From the NCBI RefSeq assembly GCF_963675975.1, contig NZ_OY780939.1:2294001-2358000 (forward strand): 64,000 nucleotides of DNA, read 5' to 3'. This stretch comes from Halarcobacter sp. (GTDB lineage Bacteria; Campylobacterota; Campylobacteria; Campylobacterales; Arcobacteraceae). Below, piece by piece: positions 45,081-53,117 of this stretch. The notes beneath the pieces were generated by a model that was not told where the DNA came from, made no database searches, and saw only the letters and a program-made list of their open reading frames with translations. Made by a program: the position numbers and the translations under genes. Positions within the stretch are counted from its first letter, which is position 1; each line of letters opens with the position of its first letter.

Positions 45081-45326
45081 TTAACCTTTTAGATTTTTGT
45101 GATGTTGTACAGCAGCTACAATAGCGGCCATTTTTGCAGTGTTGTTGTTAGTTGAAGTTGTTGTAGTTTGTGGTTTTTTTGGTTCTACTTTCTTTTCAGG
45201 AAAATACTTTCCGATTATCTTAGCTTGTAATTTAAGAGCGTAGACCATGACTATAAGAAAAGTGAATACAATTCCCATACCTAAGACCATAAACTTGAAT
45301 GCTTCAGCAATTAAGTTTGTTTCCAT
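45081..45326 (-). CDS. oadG: Oxaloacetate decarboxylase gamma subunit
   Basis: 81 residues. One N-terminal membrane helix (about 10–30: AFKFMVLGMGIVFTFLIVMVY) and a soluble Pro/Thr/Asn-rich tail ending in a His-containing segment, as in OadG, which anchors the complex and binds zinc. The ATG at 45326 is taken as start because GGGGAG lies 4 bases before it; a GTG at 45347 would extend it by 7 residues across that site. First gene of the oad–pckA run. Confidence 0.85.
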   Translation of the reverse strand: METNLIAEAFKFMVLGMGIVFTFLIVMVYALKLQAKIIGKYFPEKKVEPKKPQTTTTSTNNNTAKMAAIVAAVQHHKNLKG

Positions 45327-45465
45327 ATTACTCCCCGTGGTTACCACCGTGAATTTGTAATCGTATTGTATATTAAATAAGCTTTAGTAAAATTTATATG
45401 TTAATTAATTTTCAGTAAATTTAATAATTTAATGTAAAAATAATGTCAAAATAATAATTATAATA

Positions 45466-45489
45466 TTTTGTTACCACATAATAACAAAA
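45466..45489. promoter_or_regulatory. Perfect 8-bp inverted repeat upstream of the oad operon
   Basis: TTTTGTTA – 8 bases – TAACAAAA. It lies next to a possible minus-strand -10 (TATAAT, 45457–45462), in its -35 zone, where a regulator could control oadGAB–pckA. It does not match the other palindrome in this gap, so a different regulator is expected. A hairpin in RNA is an alternative. Confidence 0.4.
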
Positions 45490-45624
45490 AGTTATCCATT
45501 TTATACAAAATTTTCATTAAACCATTTGCTGCTTTTTCAATTTTTTGTGACATTTTTAGTTCCTTATAACTAATTTTTGAAAATTTTATACTTTTTTTTA
45601 AAAACTATTGAAAAATATTGCAAA

Positions 45625-45641
45625 TTGTAATATAATTACAA
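45625..45641 (+). promoter_or_regulatory. Palindromic operator overlapping the repressor -10 box
   Basis: TTGTAAT–ATA–ATTACAA, a perfect 7-bp inverted repeat with a 3-base centre. It contains TATAAT at 45631–45636, 18 bases before the ATG at 45654, and is followed by AAGGAG. A dimeric repressor bound here would block its own promoter. Confidence 0.55.
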
Positions 45642-45653
45642 AAAGGAGATAAA

Positions 45654-46310
45654 ATGCTTGTTGTAAATGAAATAATTGAGAAGCTAAAAGATATTTTAAG
45701 TAAAGATGGCAAATTAGGAAAAGTTTTTGATAAAGATGTTGCCACTGCATTAGATTTAAGTCAAGTGAATTTCGCAACTATGAAAAACAGAGGCAAGATT
45801 CCTTATTCAAATATTTTAGATTTCTGTGCAAAAAAGAAAATATCAATTAATTGGCTGCTGTATAATCAAAATCCTGGTTCACTTGTTGATTCAACTGATA
45901 AATATTGGATTAGATATTATCCAGAAGTTAATGTTAGTGCAGGTGGGGGTGCTTATGAAGCTGAAGATTCATATGAAAGTTTAGAAGTACCACCATATTT
46001 TATAAATATGTTAGGTGGAAAAGAAAATCTTAAAAACATAGATGCTATTAATGTTGTTGGAGATTCTATGGAGCCCACATTAAATAGTGATAATATAATA
46101 TTTATTGATAAAACTAAAAATGACTTAGCAAGAGATGGAATCTATGCCTTTACAACAACACACGGATTATTTGTAAAAAGAATTCAAAGAAGAATAGATG
46201 GAAAATATGATGTAATATCTGATAATAGAGATTACCCAATACAAATATTAGATAAAAATGAAATTTATGTAGTGGGTAAAGTTGTTAGCTCTTTTGGTAT
46301 GATTTATTAA
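45654..46310 (+). CDS. CI/LexA-like repressor with S24 peptidase domain
   Basis: 218 residues. The N-terminal ~75 residues form a Bac-CI/HTH-type DNA-binding domain (KDVATALDLSQVNFATMKNRGKIP…ISINWLL). A linker with an Ala-Gly cleavage-type site (SAGGGAYEAED, ~105–115) leads to an S24 autoprotease fold: catalytic serine in VGDSMEPTL and lysine in GLFVKRI. LexA/CI-type repressors cleave themselves when RecA filaments form. No prophage genes surround it, so it appears to be a chromosomal stress regulator. AAGGAG precedes the ATG, and a palindrome overlaps its promoter. Confidence 0.85.
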   Translation: MLVVNEIIEKLKDILSKDGKLGKVFDKDVATALDLSQVNFATMKNRGKIPYSNILDFCAKKKISINWLLYNQNPGSLVDSTDKYWIRYYPEVNVSAGGGAYEAEDSYESLEVPPYFINMLGGKENLKNIDAINVVGDSMEPTLNSDNIIFIDKTKNDLARDGIYAFTTTHGLFVKRIQRRIDGKYDVISDNRDYPIQILDKNEIYVVGKVVSSFGMIY

Positions 46311-46316
46311 AAGTCT

Positions 46317-47312
46317 TTATATTAAAGAGGGTTCAATATTTTGTTTAGATACTTGGTCATTTAGTTCATCATAACTTACACCAATAAAATATACAGCATT
46401 AAATGAAACCTTCTTTAAATACTCTTTAATCTCATCTAATGAATTAATAAAAGTGTAATCAATATCTTTATTATCATCAATCTCATTTGTTGTAAGGTAT
46501 AAAATTTTTGCATATTTATATTTGTTTTTTAAATACTTAACCTCTTTTTCAATTAGCTCTTCATTGTCTTGAGCAATTAAAAACTTATCTGTTCTACCAT
46601 AATCTGTATGATTAATCAATTTATCAACAAAAATTGGTTTTAAGCAATTAAATTTTTTTAATTTGTTTAAATCCCCGTCAAATCCTAAAAAACTATATAC
46701 GTCTAAAAACTCTTTTATATATAAGCTTGAGAGTTTTACTTTTGAAAAATATCTTTCTTTGTAACTAAAAGTTGTTTCAAAAATTGAATGTTCTATTAAG
46801 TTGTTAATCTCATAATCTTTTGTATTAAATTTAAAATTTACAGGATATATATCCTCTAAGGTTTTTTGACTTGAACATATTAATGTATCATTTTCTTCTA
46901 AGTCATCTAATATTTTAAAAAACTTTGATAAATTTTTTGGTACTAATTTTATATTAGTATGTACTGTTGGTTTTTTAAGTATTTTAAATAACTCAAAAGA
47001 TACATCATTACAATAAAAGGCAGTAAGCCTTTTTGTTGAAAGTTGATATCTTATTAGTTTTTTTATAGTATCTTCTATAGATTTAACTTGAATCCAAGCT
47101 ATTTCATTATCTATAATCTCATATTCTTCATCAACGATTATTGCAAATGCACCATTTTTTACAGCAAATGTGATGTCCTCATCATTTTGTACAATAAAAA
47201 GGTCTCCCTCTTTTACTTTTTTTGCATTAGTCTTGATAGAATAAATAAATGAGATTGATGGTCGATTTAATAATCTCCCATCAATAATATCAATAATAGA
47301 TGAAATTTGCAC
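46317..47312 (-). CDS. Hypothetical protein resembling a Mur ligase N-terminal region
   Basis: 331 residues. The first ~75 residues resemble the UDP-binding domain of MurE/MurF ligases (GRLLN…SIKTNAKKVKEGDLFIVQ…AVKNGAFAIIVDEE). The expected ATP-binding GTNGKT P-loop and later catalytic motifs do not appear; the rest is alpha/beta sequence with no recognised motif. I infer a non-catalytic Mur-like protein, possibly linked to peptidoglycan synthesis. It overlaps the metG end by one base, and I recall a hypothetical gene at this place in Campylobacter. Confidence in function is low. Confidence 0.65.
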   Translation of the reverse strand: MQISSIIDIIDGRLLNRPSISFIYSIKTNAKKVKEGDLFIVQNDEDITFAVKNGAFAIIVDEEYEIIDNEIAWIQVKSIEDTIKKLIRYQLSTKRLTAFYCNDVSFELFKILKKPTVHTNIKLVPKNLSKFFKILDDLEENDTLICSSQKTLEDIYPVNFKFNTKDYEINNLIEHSIFETTFSYKERYFSKVKLSSLYIKEFLDVYSFLGFDGDLNKLKKFNCLKPIFVDKLINHTDYGRTDKFLIAQDNEELIEKEVKYLKNKYKYAKILYLTTNEIDDNKDIDYTFINSLDEIKEYLKKVSFNAVYFIGVSYDELNDQVSKQNIEPSLI

Positions 47313-49267
47313 TAGCTTATTTTTGTTCCAGATTTTTTCGATTTTTCTGGTCTAATTAAACATAAACCATCTTCATCTTTTGCAGCCATTAACATACCTT
47401 CACTAAGCATTCCCATTAGTTTTGCAGGTTTTAAGTTTGCTACAACACAAGCTTGTGTTCCTATTAAATCTTCAGGAGAATAAAACTCTTTTATACCTGC
47501 TAATATTTGTCTATTTCTTTCTTCACCTAAATCAACTTGTAGTTTTAGAAGTTTTTTTGATTTTGGTACTTCTTCTGCTTCAACTATAGTTCCAACTTTT
47601 AGTGTTGTTTCGAAAAATTGATCAATAGTAATTAGATTATCAGGCTCTTCCTCTTTTTCAACTTTTTTAGAAGATTTAGTTTCTGCTTCGGTTTTTGAAA
47701 CATCAGTAGGTTTAGCTTGCTCTAATAATATATCTTCAATTCTTGGGAACAATTGCTCAACTTTTGTAATAACTGTTTCAGAGATTAACTCTTTATTTAA
47801 AATAAGTTTATTATATGTTTGAGTATCAATATTTATTCCAAGAGAATTTGCAATTTTTCCTATTTTTTCTGGCATAACTGAATCTAAAAGTAGGGCAACT
47901 TTAGCCATAATATTAGTGATTAAAGCAACTAATGCCATAGCTTCATCTTCTTTACCTTCTTTCATTTTTGCCCAAGGCTCATAATCACCAATAGCTTTAT
48001 TTGCAATTGTTAAAACTTTCCAAATATCTTCTAAATATCTATTTAATTGCATATTGTAAATATATTTTTCTACATCAGCTAATATTTCATTAACTTCATC
48101 AAGTTCTTTTTTATGGAATTTTTCTACATCTTTAGAATCTATTTTATAATCAAAATATTTTCCACTCATTCCTGAAATTCTATTAAGTAAGTTACCTAAA
48201 TCATTTCCAAGGTCTGAGTTTATTCTATCTATAAGAGCTTTTTGAGAAAAGTCACCATCTTGTCCAAATGGAACCTCTCTTAACATAAAGTATCTAAATG
48301 CATCTAAACCATAAGCATCTGCAACCTCTTTAGGATTAACAACATTTCCTTTTGATTTAGACATCTTTTCACCATCTCTTGTCCACCAACCGTGAGCTGC
48401 AATATGTTGTGGTAAAGGTAAATCTAAAGACATTAAAAACGCTGGCCAATAAATAGAGTGGAATCTTAAAATATCTTTTCCAACTAACTGAATTTTTGCA
48501 GGCCAAAACTCCATATTCTCTTCATCTTTTCCATAACCAAGAGCTGTGATATAGTTTAATAAAGCATCAAGCCAAACATACATTACATGGTTTGGTTCAT
48601 TAATAGAATCTGGTAATTTTACACCCCAGTCAAAAGATGTTCTAGATATAGATAAATCTCTTAGTCCACCTTTTACAAAATTAACTATCTCATTTTTCTT
48701 TGATCTTGGTAATATACAGTCTTCGTTCTCTTCATACCATTTTAAAAGTTTATCTTCATAAGCTGATAATTTAAAAAAGAAACTCTCTTCTTTTACAATA
48801 TTAGTTGGTTTACCACAGTCTGGGCAAAACTCTTCATCAACTAATTGTTTTTCAGTAAAAAAAGTCTCACAAGATACACAATAATACCCTTCATATTCAC
48901 CTTTATAAATATCACCTTTGTTGTACATAGTTTCAAATGCTTTTTGAACACCTAATTTATGTTCTTCATCTGTAGTTCTAATAAATTTATCATAAGTAAT
49001 ATCAAAATCATCCCAAAGCTGTCTAAACTTACCTGAAACTTCATCTGCATACTCTTTAGCAGTTTTTCCTCTAGCTTCAGCACTTTGTGCAATCTTTTGA
49101 CCATGTTCATCAGTACCTGTTAAAAAAAATGTTTTCTCTCCTGTTAGTCTTGAATATCTAGCTAACATATCAGCAATAATCGTTGTATAAGCGTGCCCAA
49201 TATGTGCAACATCATTTACATAATAAATTGGAGTTGTGATATAAACATTTTTAGAACTATTTTCCAT
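47312..49267 (-). CDS. metG: Methionine–tRNA ligase with C-terminal tRNA-binding domain
   Basis: 651 residues. Class I synthetase with HIGH (AHIGHAY), zinc-knuckle cysteines CVSC and CPDC, and KMSKS (GEKMSKSKGNVV). After the helical anticodon domain and a charged linker (~515–545) there is a C-terminal Trbp111/EMAP-like OB-fold (LKVGTIVEAEEVP…VANLKPAKLMG) that dimerises and helps bind tRNA. AAAGG precedes the ATG. Confidence 0.97.
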   Translation of the reverse strand: MENSSKNVYITTPIYYVNDVAHIGHAYTTIIADMLARYSRLTGEKTFFLTGTDEHGQKIAQSAEARGKTAKEYADEVSGKFRQLWDDFDITYDKFIRTTDEEHKLGVQKAFETMYNKGDIYKGEYEGYYCVSCETFFTEKQLVDEEFCPDCGKPTNIVKEESFFFKLSAYEDKLLKWYEENEDCILPRSKKNEIVNFVKGGLRDLSISRTSFDWGVKLPDSINEPNHVMYVWLDALLNYITALGYGKDEENMEFWPAKIQLVGKDILRFHSIYWPAFLMSLDLPLPQHIAAHGWWTRDGEKMSKSKGNVVNPKEVADAYGLDAFRYFMLREVPFGQDGDFSQKALIDRINSDLGNDLGNLLNRISGMSGKYFDYKIDSKDVEKFHKKELDEVNEILADVEKYIYNMQLNRYLEDIWKVLTIANKAIGDYEPWAKMKEGKEDEAMALVALITNIMAKVALLLDSVMPEKIGKIANSLGINIDTQTYNKLILNKELISETVITKVEQLFPRIEDILLEQAKPTDVSKTEAETKSSKKVEKEEEPDNLITIDQFFETTLKVGTIVEAEEVPKSKKLLKLQVDLGEERNRQILAGIKEFYSPEDLIGTQACVVANLKPAKLMGMLSEGMLMAAKDEDGLCLIRPEKSKKSGTKIS

Positions 49268-49282
49268 ATAATTACCTTTTAA

Positions 49283-49483
49283 TTAAAATTCAAATCCACC
49301 GCCAGAACCTTTGTTCATAGATTCATAAACGGCTAAAATATATTTTTTTCTAAGTTCACATTCAAAAAACTTTTCGCATGGAGTGCATGAACTTAAACTA
49401 TTTGATTGTTGACACCCTTTTAACTCTTCAAGAACAACTTCTAATTTTTGTTCCCATTCATCTAATTCTTGATTAGTTTGCAT
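49283..49483 (-). CDS. Small cysteine-rich hypothetical protein (66 aa)
   Basis: A soluble 66-residue protein. An N-terminal acidic helix ([19 protein letters not shown]) is followed by four cysteines (C-x9-C-x2-C-x5-C: GCQQS, SSCTPC, FEC) and a helical [14 protein letters not shown] segment with a glycine-rich end. The cysteine pattern could bind zinc or an Fe-S cluster. Its ATG overlaps the fbp 3' end by 11 bases, so it is in the mobB–fbp–metG run. Function unknown. Confidence 0.7.
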   Translation of the reverse strand: MQTNQELDEWEQKLEVVLEELKGCQQSNSLSSCTPCEKFFECELRKKYILAVYESMNKGSGGGFEF

Positions 49484-50321
49484 ATTCTTTATATACTTCT
49501 TCTACTTTTGTAATCTCTTCTTTTGAACCAAAGAAACAAGGTGTTGTATCATGAATATGTGAAGTTTTAACTTCTAAAACTCTTTTAAAACCATCAGTAG
49601 CAGCTCCACCTGCGAATTCGTATGTTAAAGCAAAAGGGAAAACTTCAAAAAGTTGTCTTAATTTTCCATTTGGTTTATCTGTAGTTCCAGGATAAGAGAA
49701 AAGTCCACCACCTTTTAATAAAATTTGATGTAAGTCTGGAACCATACCACCTGAGTATCTTAAATAATATCCTTCATCAAACATATCATTTAATAGTTTT
49801 CTATGATGACTAGGCCAACACATTTGTGTAGAACCTGTAGCATTTAATGTTCCTTTTTCATTTAATGTTATATCTTGAATATATTTAAACTCACCATCAT
49901 GTAGTCTGTACATTTTAACGCAATTATCTGCTGCAACAACCATCTCAATTCTAGGTCCAAATACAACATAAACTGCTGCAATGATATTTTGTGCATTAAA
50001 TTCATTTTTATAAATACCATAAATTGAGCCAACTGAAAGGTTAACATCTACTAAAGAAGAACCATCTAAAGGATCATAAGCTATTAAATATTCACCATTT
50101 TTATGTAAAGAAACAATAGATTCTTGTTCTTCACTTACAATCTCTTTTATTGTAGGGATTTCTGAAAATATCTTTTCTATAATAACATCACTAGCAATAT
50201 CAAGCTTTAACTGAGTGTCACCAGTTGAATTTTCATTTTCACTTTTACTTGTGTCACCTTTATCAATAACTTTTTTTATCTCAATACTAGCTGTTTTAAT
50301 TGCTTCTAAAATCTCTTTCAT
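49473..50321 (-). CDS. fbp: Fructose-1,6-bisphosphatase, class I
   Basis: 282 residues. Gluconeogenic phosphatase. Class I metal site [12 protein letters not shown] with upstream SEEQES, and the C-terminal LYEF-like segment [17 protein letters not shown]. Shorter than the E. coli enzyme but collinear with the catalytic core. It overlaps mobB by one base. With PckA it supports growth on organic acids. Confidence 0.94.
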   Translation of the reverse strand: MKEILEAIKTASIEIKKVIDKGDTSKSENENSTGDTQLKLDIASDVIIEKIFSEIPTIKEIVSEEQESIVSLHKNGEYLIAYDPLDGSSLVDVNLSVGSIYGIYKNEFNAQNIIAAVYVVFGPRIEMVVAADNCVKMYRLHDGEFKYIQDITLNEKGTLNATGSTQMCWPSHHRKLLNDMFDEGYYLRYSGGMVPDLHQILLKGGGLFSYPGTTDKPNGKLRQLFEVFPFALTYEFAGGAATDGFKRVLEVKTSHIHDTTPCFFGSKEEITKVEEVYKEYAN

Positions 50322-50824
50322 TATACTCTCTTTGCATTATTTTCAATCCAAGTAATGATCTCTTCTGGATTATTTAAGTTTAATTTATCAATATTTGATG
50401 GTATTTGGTTCTCATCAATTGTTTCATCAAATGCAATAGCATTTGTAACAGAAAAATAGTTTTCATCTAATTGATTTCTAAATACAGAAATTCGAGGAAG
50501 TGGTAGATTTTTTAACCCTTCAACAAGTAAATAATCAAATTCTCCTAAAAGCTCAATTATTTCATCAATAGAAGAACTATCTTGCTTAAATAGTGTTGTT
50601 CTTGTAGGACTTACTATTGCAACATCTGCACCAGTTTTAGAAAACTTATCACTATCTTTTCCTGGTACATCAAAAGTTGCTTTATCTTTTGGGTCATGTT
50701 TAACAATAGATACCTTAAATCCACTTTTTTGTAAAATTTCCGATACTTTTACTACTAAAGTTGTTTTTCCACTATTAGATGGTCCACTAAATGCAATTGC
50801 TAACTTTTTATATTCCTTCTTCAT
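50321..50824 (-). CDS. mobB: Molybdopterin-guanine dinucleotide biosynthesis protein MobB
   Basis: 167 residues. GTP-binding P-loop [16 protein letters not shown], then KHDPKD, the PGKDSDKF segment and [16 protein letters not shown], all typical of MobB, which assists MobA in attaching GMP to molybdopterin. The ATG at 50824 is chosen; an in-frame TTG six codons earlier (50842) is the alternative, and neither has a strong ribosome site. Divergent from a lipoprotein gene. Confidence 0.9.
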   Translation of the reverse strand: MKKEYKKLAIAFSGPSNSGKTTLVVKVSEILQKSGFKVSIVKHDPKDKATFDVPGKDSDKFSKTGADVAIVSPTRTTLFKQDSSSIDEIIELLGEFDYLLVEGLKNLPLPRISVFRNQLDENYFSVTNAIAFDETIDENQIPSNIDKLNLNNPEEIITWIENNAKRV

Positions 50825-50902
50825 AAGGGTGATTTTATCCAAACCATGGTTAAAGTAACTTTAGTGTAGAATTTCATTTATCAATTATTTGGAGTCATTA
50901 TA

Positions 50903-51391
50903 ATGAATAAATATTATTTACTTTTACCTGTTTTTTTATTAATAATATTATCAGGTTGTAGTGAAAAAACATCCCTTGAATATTTTACAGAAAATCCAGA
51001 AAATGCATTATCTGTACAATATACAAAAAAAAGAGATATTCTCCACAAAAACGAAGTAAAAGCAATGATATTTGCTACATACTTAAATAAAATATCTGCA
51101 AAATATAAAAGTGAAAAACTAAATAGTTTTATTATTGGAATTCATTATGCAGATGTTGATAATAATGATTTAATAGAAAATCGTTTTTTACTTACATTAA
51201 ACGAAAAGAGACCATTAAGTTTAGTTAAACTAAAAAAAGATTCTGAATTTTTAGAATATATATCTTTAAAAAATAGATGGGCATCTTATTATCTAGTACA
51301 TTTTAAAAATATTGAAGATAAAACAAAAAAATTAAATTTAAAATTAACCCATCCAGTGTGGGGAAGTACAACTATAAAGTTTCTAAAATAG
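50903..51391 (+). CDS. Lipoprotein of unknown function (162 aa)
   Basis: Signal peptide (MNKYYLLLPVFLLIILSGC) with a clean lipobox LSGC; Cys19 would be acylated. The mature domain (~140 residues) is mixed alpha/beta with segments such as ALSVQYTKKRDILHKNEVKAMIFATYL and SFIIGIHYADVDNNDL, suggesting a small periplasmic fold. GGAG lies 8 bases before the ATG. Its end overlaps the convergent slt gene by 20 bases. I recall a lipoprotein at the same place, between mobB and slt, in Campylobacter. No function assigned. Confidence 0.8.
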   Translation: MNKYYLLLPVFLLIILSGCSEKTSLEYFTENPENALSVQYTKKRDILHKNEVKAMIFATYLNKISAKYKSEKLNSFIIGIHYADVDNNDLIENRFLLTLNEKRPLSLVKLKKDSEFLEYISLKNRWASYYLVHFKNIEDKTKKLNLKLTHPVWGSTTIKFLK

Positions 51392-52826
51392 TATTTATAG
51401 TTACTTTCTTTTTTTCTTCTGATAGTTTATTATAATATAGCACATACCAAAGAATAAAACTCTCTTTATTTTTTATATCCAATAGTTCAAAATTTAGATA
51501 AGAACTCAAAGGATGATTTAAATTGTAAGATTTAATTTTAGCTACTTGATCATTCATATTATTATAAGTAAGGAAACTTTTGAATATTTTATCCTTATCA
51601 AAATTTAAACTATCTAGATATATATTCATATAATCAATATTTTTTTCTAGTGTAAAAAAACTATTAATATCATAAGATAAACTGTTTTGTATAGTAATCT
51701 TTTTAATTAAATCTGGATTTAATTGAAATATTCCAACATCATATTGCTTTGAAATTTTATCTTCATCAAAGTTTGATTCAACTTTTGCAAAGGTATAAAG
51801 TAGGGCTATTCTTTCAAGTGAATATTTACTTTTAAGCTTATCAAATTGATCAATTTTTATAATATCTAAAGTTGAAAAATCTATTTCATTTTTAAGTAAT
51901 TCATTTGAATAATATGAATAAAAATTAAAATCCTTACTTATTGATAAATTTTTTAATATATTTTTATCTTTTGTAATTAGATATATCCAAAAATCTATTT
52001 TATCAATAAAAAATTTAATTTCTGTTTTAGCTCTAGCCTTTAAAAGATATTCATAAGCCTTATTATAATCTTTTAAAACAATTGAGTTAAATGCAAAATA
52101 AAACAATGACTCATTATCTAACCTATCAATATCTTCTAAATCATTAAATGTTGTTTGTAAAAAATTTAAATTTGGATTTGTTAATGAAATTTTTATTAAC
52201 TCTTTAAATTTAGTATTCTTATCTATTTTTTTCAATGTTCTTTTTGGTATTTTATAATTAAAATAATTTTCTCTAAATTTAGTATCAACACCTAAAAATA
52301 TATCATAAAAAAGGTTTTCATTTTGTACAATCAACTTAGTAAAAGGGATTGGAGAAGCTAACACTTTAATTTTTTTTGTAAATAGTGGATATTTATCTTC
52401 TACTTTTTTAATAACTGTATTAAGCTCTAAAGAGTTAAGTTTTGATGCTTTTTCTAGTGTTAAACCATTTACTATACAATCAGAATAACTATCTACAAGT
52501 AACTTGTAATCCATTTTCATACATTGGGCAACAGCCCTTGTCTCATCATGATTAAATTTATCAGAAAAATTAAAAAATAATTTATTATTCATATTATCAA
52601 TTAAACTCAATACCCCAAAAGCTTCATTACTAGAAATATCAGTTTTTAAATACTCATTAATATAAAAATCTCTTTTTAAACCTTTTTTCATATTAGATAT
52701 ATAATTAAAACTTAATTCGTTAGTTGGAAGCTCATTAATAGCTGTTTCTTGTAAAGATGAAGGTTGAGTAACATCATTAGCACATAAAAAATGTGCTAAA
52801 AATAATGATAATAGAGTTTTTTTCAT
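51372..52826 (-). CDS. Soluble lytic murein transglycosylase-like protein
   Basis: 484 residues with an N-terminal signal peptide (KKTLLSLFLAHFLCA, cleavage near residue 17). Residues ~30–320 are helical and resemble the superhelical ring of Slt70. The C-terminal SLT domain has the catalytic glutamate in FAKVESNFD and the segment VGIFQLNP in place of the usual GLMQ motif. It cleaves peptidoglycan to 1,6-anhydro products during growth. The downstream end overlaps the lipoprotein gene at 50903. It follows yggT on the same strand. Confidence 0.85.
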   Translation of the reverse strand: MKKTLLSLFLAHFLCANDVTQPSSLQETAINELPTNELSFNYISNMKKGLKRDFYINEYLKTDISSNEAFGVLSLIDNMNNKLFFNFSDKFNHDETRAVAQCMKMDYKLLVDSYSDCIVNGLTLEKASKLNSLELNTVIKKVEDKYPLFTKKIKVLASPIPFTKLIVQNENLFYDIFLGVDTKFRENYFNYKIPKRTLKKIDKNTKFKELIKISLTNPNLNFLQTTFNDLEDIDRLDNESLFYFAFNSIVLKDYNKAYEYLLKARAKTEIKFFIDKIDFWIYLITKDKNILKNLSISKDFNFYSYYSNELLKNEIDFSTLDIIKIDQFDKLKSKYSLERIALLYTFAKVESNFDEDKISKQYDVGIFQLNPDLIKKITIQNSLSYDINSFFTLEKNIDYMNIYLDSLNFDKDKIFKSFLTYNNMNDQVAKIKSYNLNHPLSSYLNFELLDIKNKESFILWYVLYYNKLSEEKKKVTINTILETL

Positions 52827-52838
52827 TTTTTAAACTAA

Positions 52839-53117
52839 TTACATTCCCATAAAAAGTCTTCCTAAAAATGTTTCTAGGAAAATTAATGCAAAAATAACTA
52901 TTAAAGGTGCTAAATCCATTCCTCCAACAACTGTAGGAATAAATCTTCTCACAAAAGCATATGCTGGTTCTGTTAATCTATATAACATTTGAACAATTGG
53001 ATTATAAGGATCTGGTCTAACCCAAGATAATAAAGCTGAAATAATAATCACCCACTTGTAAAGTGAGATTACAGCTAAAATAACTGTAAAAACCGAACCT
53101 AAAAATGCATCTATCAT
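52839..53117 (-). CDS. YggT family membrane protein
   Basis: 92 residues, two transmembrane segments and the YggT signature (SALLSWVRPDPYNPIVQMLYRLTEP…RRFIP). YggT proteins are linked to osmotic response, cell division or cytochrome placement in different organisms; the role is not settled. The ATG overlaps the stop of the GltX-like gene by four bases. Confidence 0.9.
   Translation of the reverse strand: MIDAFLGSVFTVILAVISLYKWVIIISALLSWVRPDPYNPIVQMLYRLTEPAYAFVRRFIPTVVGGMDLAPLIVIFALIFLETFLGRLFMGM

Larger units (their letters stand above)
45327..45653. other. Divergent intergenic region (oadG / CI-like repressor)
   Basis: The only stretch in the window over 300 bases without a gene. It is very A+T rich. 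It holds a small palindrome, GTGGTTACCAC (45337–45347), just ahead of the oadG ribosome site; a minus-strand TATAAT (45457–45462) that could serve oadG with a ~100-base leader; a palindrome at 45466–45489; and the promoter/operator of the repressor gene at 45625–45641. No ORF, tRNA or known riboswitch was recognised. Confidence 0.7.

Noticed and set aside
45337-45347. GTGGTTACCAC as an operator of oadG
   Set aside because: It lies directly before the ribosome site rather than in a promoter position and is short; kept only as a note in the intergenic entry.
45654-46310. Prophage remnant around the CI-like repressor
   Set aside because: Neighbours are oadG and a Mur-like/metG operon; no integrase, phage structural gene or attachment repeat was seen.
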